NCBI GenBank assembly: GCA_937928455.1
Contig: CALFUG010000120.1
Span: 1 to 5,673, forward strand
Length of the DNA: 5,673 bases
DNA from: an uncultured Clostridia bacterium
GTDB taxonomy: Bacteria > Bacillota > Clostridia > Peptostreptococcales > Anaerovoracaceae
Direction of reading: 5' to 3'
The position numbers and the translations under genes are program-made. How positions within the stretch are numbered: the first letter of the stretch is position 1; every line of letters starts with the position of its first letter. The notes under the pieces are model-generated. The model was not told where the DNA came from and did not search any database. It was given only the letters and a program-made list of their open reading frames with translations. Below, one piece after another: positions 5,612 to 5,673 of the stretch.

Positions 5612-5673
5612 AAATCCTGACCATAGAAACCACGGGGCCTATCGCTTCCGTGGCATTGTTAGAGGAAGAAATT
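5608..5673 (+). CDS. tsaB: tRNA t6A biosynthesis protein TsaB (YeaZ), N-terminal part
   Basis: Only the first 22 codons are in the window; the gene runs off the right edge. The protein begins MKILTIETTG, then PIASVALLEEE, which matches the opening beta strands of the ASKHA-fold protein TsaB, where the family has 'MxILxIDTS...xSVAL'. TsaB is the non-catalytic partner that dimerises with TsaD and recruits TsaE. The start ATG overlaps the tsaE stop in an ATGA arrangement, and GGAGG at 5598-5602 lies five bases before it, inside the end of tsaE. This indicates translational coupling. An Asp is more usual where Glu7 stands, a mild difference. Confidence 0.9.
   Translation, partial: MKILTIETTGPIASVALLEEEI

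Overview
The window reads as part of the chromosome of a Gram-positive, low-to-moderate-GC bacterium, most likely a clostridial Firmicute. The pointers are strong Shine-Dalgarno sequences (GGAGG type) before most genes, a PepV-type dipeptidase, a stand-alone short NifU protein, and a RibU-type ECF transporter subunit under an FMN riboswitch that acts through a terminator. All genes lie on the + strand. No mobile element, CRISPR array, tRNA or rRNA was seen, and no gene looks broken; only the two edge genes are cut by the window.

Left part (1-4295). The first 39 bases are the last 12 codons of what looks like a Liv-type (branched-chain amino acid family) ABC transporter ATPase. It is followed by a lipoprotein substrate-binding protein of the same transporter class, a 74-residue NifU-type Fe-S scaffold protein, a membrane-anchored CapA-family protein and a PepV-like M20 dipeptidase. 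Gaps are 27, 29, 21 and 0 bases, so these probably form one transcription unit. The themes are amino acid or small-molecule uptake, Fe-S cluster handling, and cell-envelope or peptide metabolism; they are not an obvious single pathway.

Middle (4292-4571). A near-consensus sigma-A promoter begins on the pepV stop codon and drives a leader containing a complete FMN riboswitch (RFN element) and an intrinsic terminator. The 5' strand of the riboswitch P1 stem can pair instead with the 5' arm of the terminator, which gives a concrete antiterminator model. The leader ends in a strong ribosome binding site for ribU, the riboflavin-binding S component of an ECF transporter. High FMN should therefore shut off riboflavin uptake.

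Right part (5171-5673). tsaE begins 44 bases after ribU and overlaps the start of tsaB by four bases (ATGA). Both encode parts of the machinery that makes N6-threonylcarbamoyladenosine (t6A) in tRNA. No terminator separates them from ribU, so read-through from the FMN-controlled promoter is possible, although a weak extended -10 candidate inside the end of ribU could give them their own promoter.

The gene families are all known. I found no convincing previously undescribed system; the most rewarding region is the riboswitch and terminator leader and its possible reach into the t6A genes.
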